Positions 49,804 through 50,000 of a stretch of DNA of 50,000 bases are shown here, piece by piece (positions within the stretch are counted from its first letter, which is position 1; every line of letters starts with the position of its first letter). The translations under genes were made by a program, and so were the position numbers. Origin of the DNA: Neocallimastix lanati (nom. inval.). Lineage: Eukaryota; Neocallimastigomycota; Neocallimastigomycetes; Neocallimastigales; Neocallimastigaceae. The stretch lies in assembly GCA_016946835.1 (NCBI GenBank), contig JACVTC010000002.1, forward strand, positions 3,110,001 through 3,160,000, read 5' to 3'. The notes below the pieces were generated by a model. The model was not told the DNA's origin. It made no database searches and saw only the letters and a program-made list of their open reading frames with translations.

Positions 49804-50000
49804 TGATTAATATTAATTCATTAATTCATTATGAGTGATGCCAAATATTTTTTTTTTTTTTTGGCAAAAAAAATTTACTTAATTCACCTTTCTGCAATGT
49901 CTTTTTTTTTTTTTTTTTTTTATTAAATATAACTATTAATTTATCATTTAGTTAAAGTATATCTAAAAAAAAAAAAAAAAATAATAACACTCACAATTAA

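Overview
The window is most likely nuclear DNA of an anaerobic gut fungus (Neocallimastigomycota: Piromyces, Neocallimastix, Orpinomyces or a relative). The reasons are extreme A+T content, homopolymers up to 49 bases, very long (AAT)n, (AAAAT)n and (ATTTTT)n microsatellites, few genes, short GT-AG introns, Asn- and charge-rich low-complexity protein segments, and a fungal/eukaryotic gene set. This is inference from style and content; no marker gene settles the genus. Coding stretches stand out because they carry far more G+C than the surroundings.

Layout: 1-3466 (-) six exons of a TBC-domain Rab GTPase-activating protein running off the left edge, with a long disordered Arg/Asp-rich N-terminus. 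5973-8543 (-) an MKT1-family post-transcriptional regulator. 8.5-12.9 kb, no intact gene: coding-like scraps, a small palindromic element and a decayed SYF1 (pre-mRNA splicing factor) copy. 14784-15629 (-) an SPFH/band-7 protein of the HIR-like type, resembling bacterial members. 17.1-17.9 kb, a tRNA-like block and a decayed ankyrin-repeat gene. 18-19.4 kb, palindromic and tandem structures, including an unusual circularly permuted inverted repeat. 21.7-22.0 kb (-) the terminal exon of a small Cys-rich membrane protein. 22.3-22.6 kb, an inverted repeat built on 15-bp iterons with relics elsewhere.

Two ZIP-family metal transporter paralogues, each with three exons and identical intron phases, are arranged head to head about 8.6 kb apart (24934-26742, - strand; 35349-36741, + strand). 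The + copy has lost the His-rich loop and the glutamate of the HQxxEG metal-site motif. 37.4-42.5 kb holds decayed non-LTR (LINE) retrotransposons with endonuclease and reverse-transcriptase remains, riddled with poly-A/poly-T and microsatellite insertions. 44219-44950 (-) is a RING-CH (MARCH-like) membrane E3 ligase with a four-copy tandem repeat directly upstream. From 45.2 kb to the end there is only low-complexity intergenic DNA.

No operon-like or pathway-level arrangement links these genes. The two ZIP paralogues are the only functionally related pair. The most unusual material is non-coding: the iteron inverted repeat, the permuted inverted repeat, and the microsatellite growth inside dead retrotransposons and introns.
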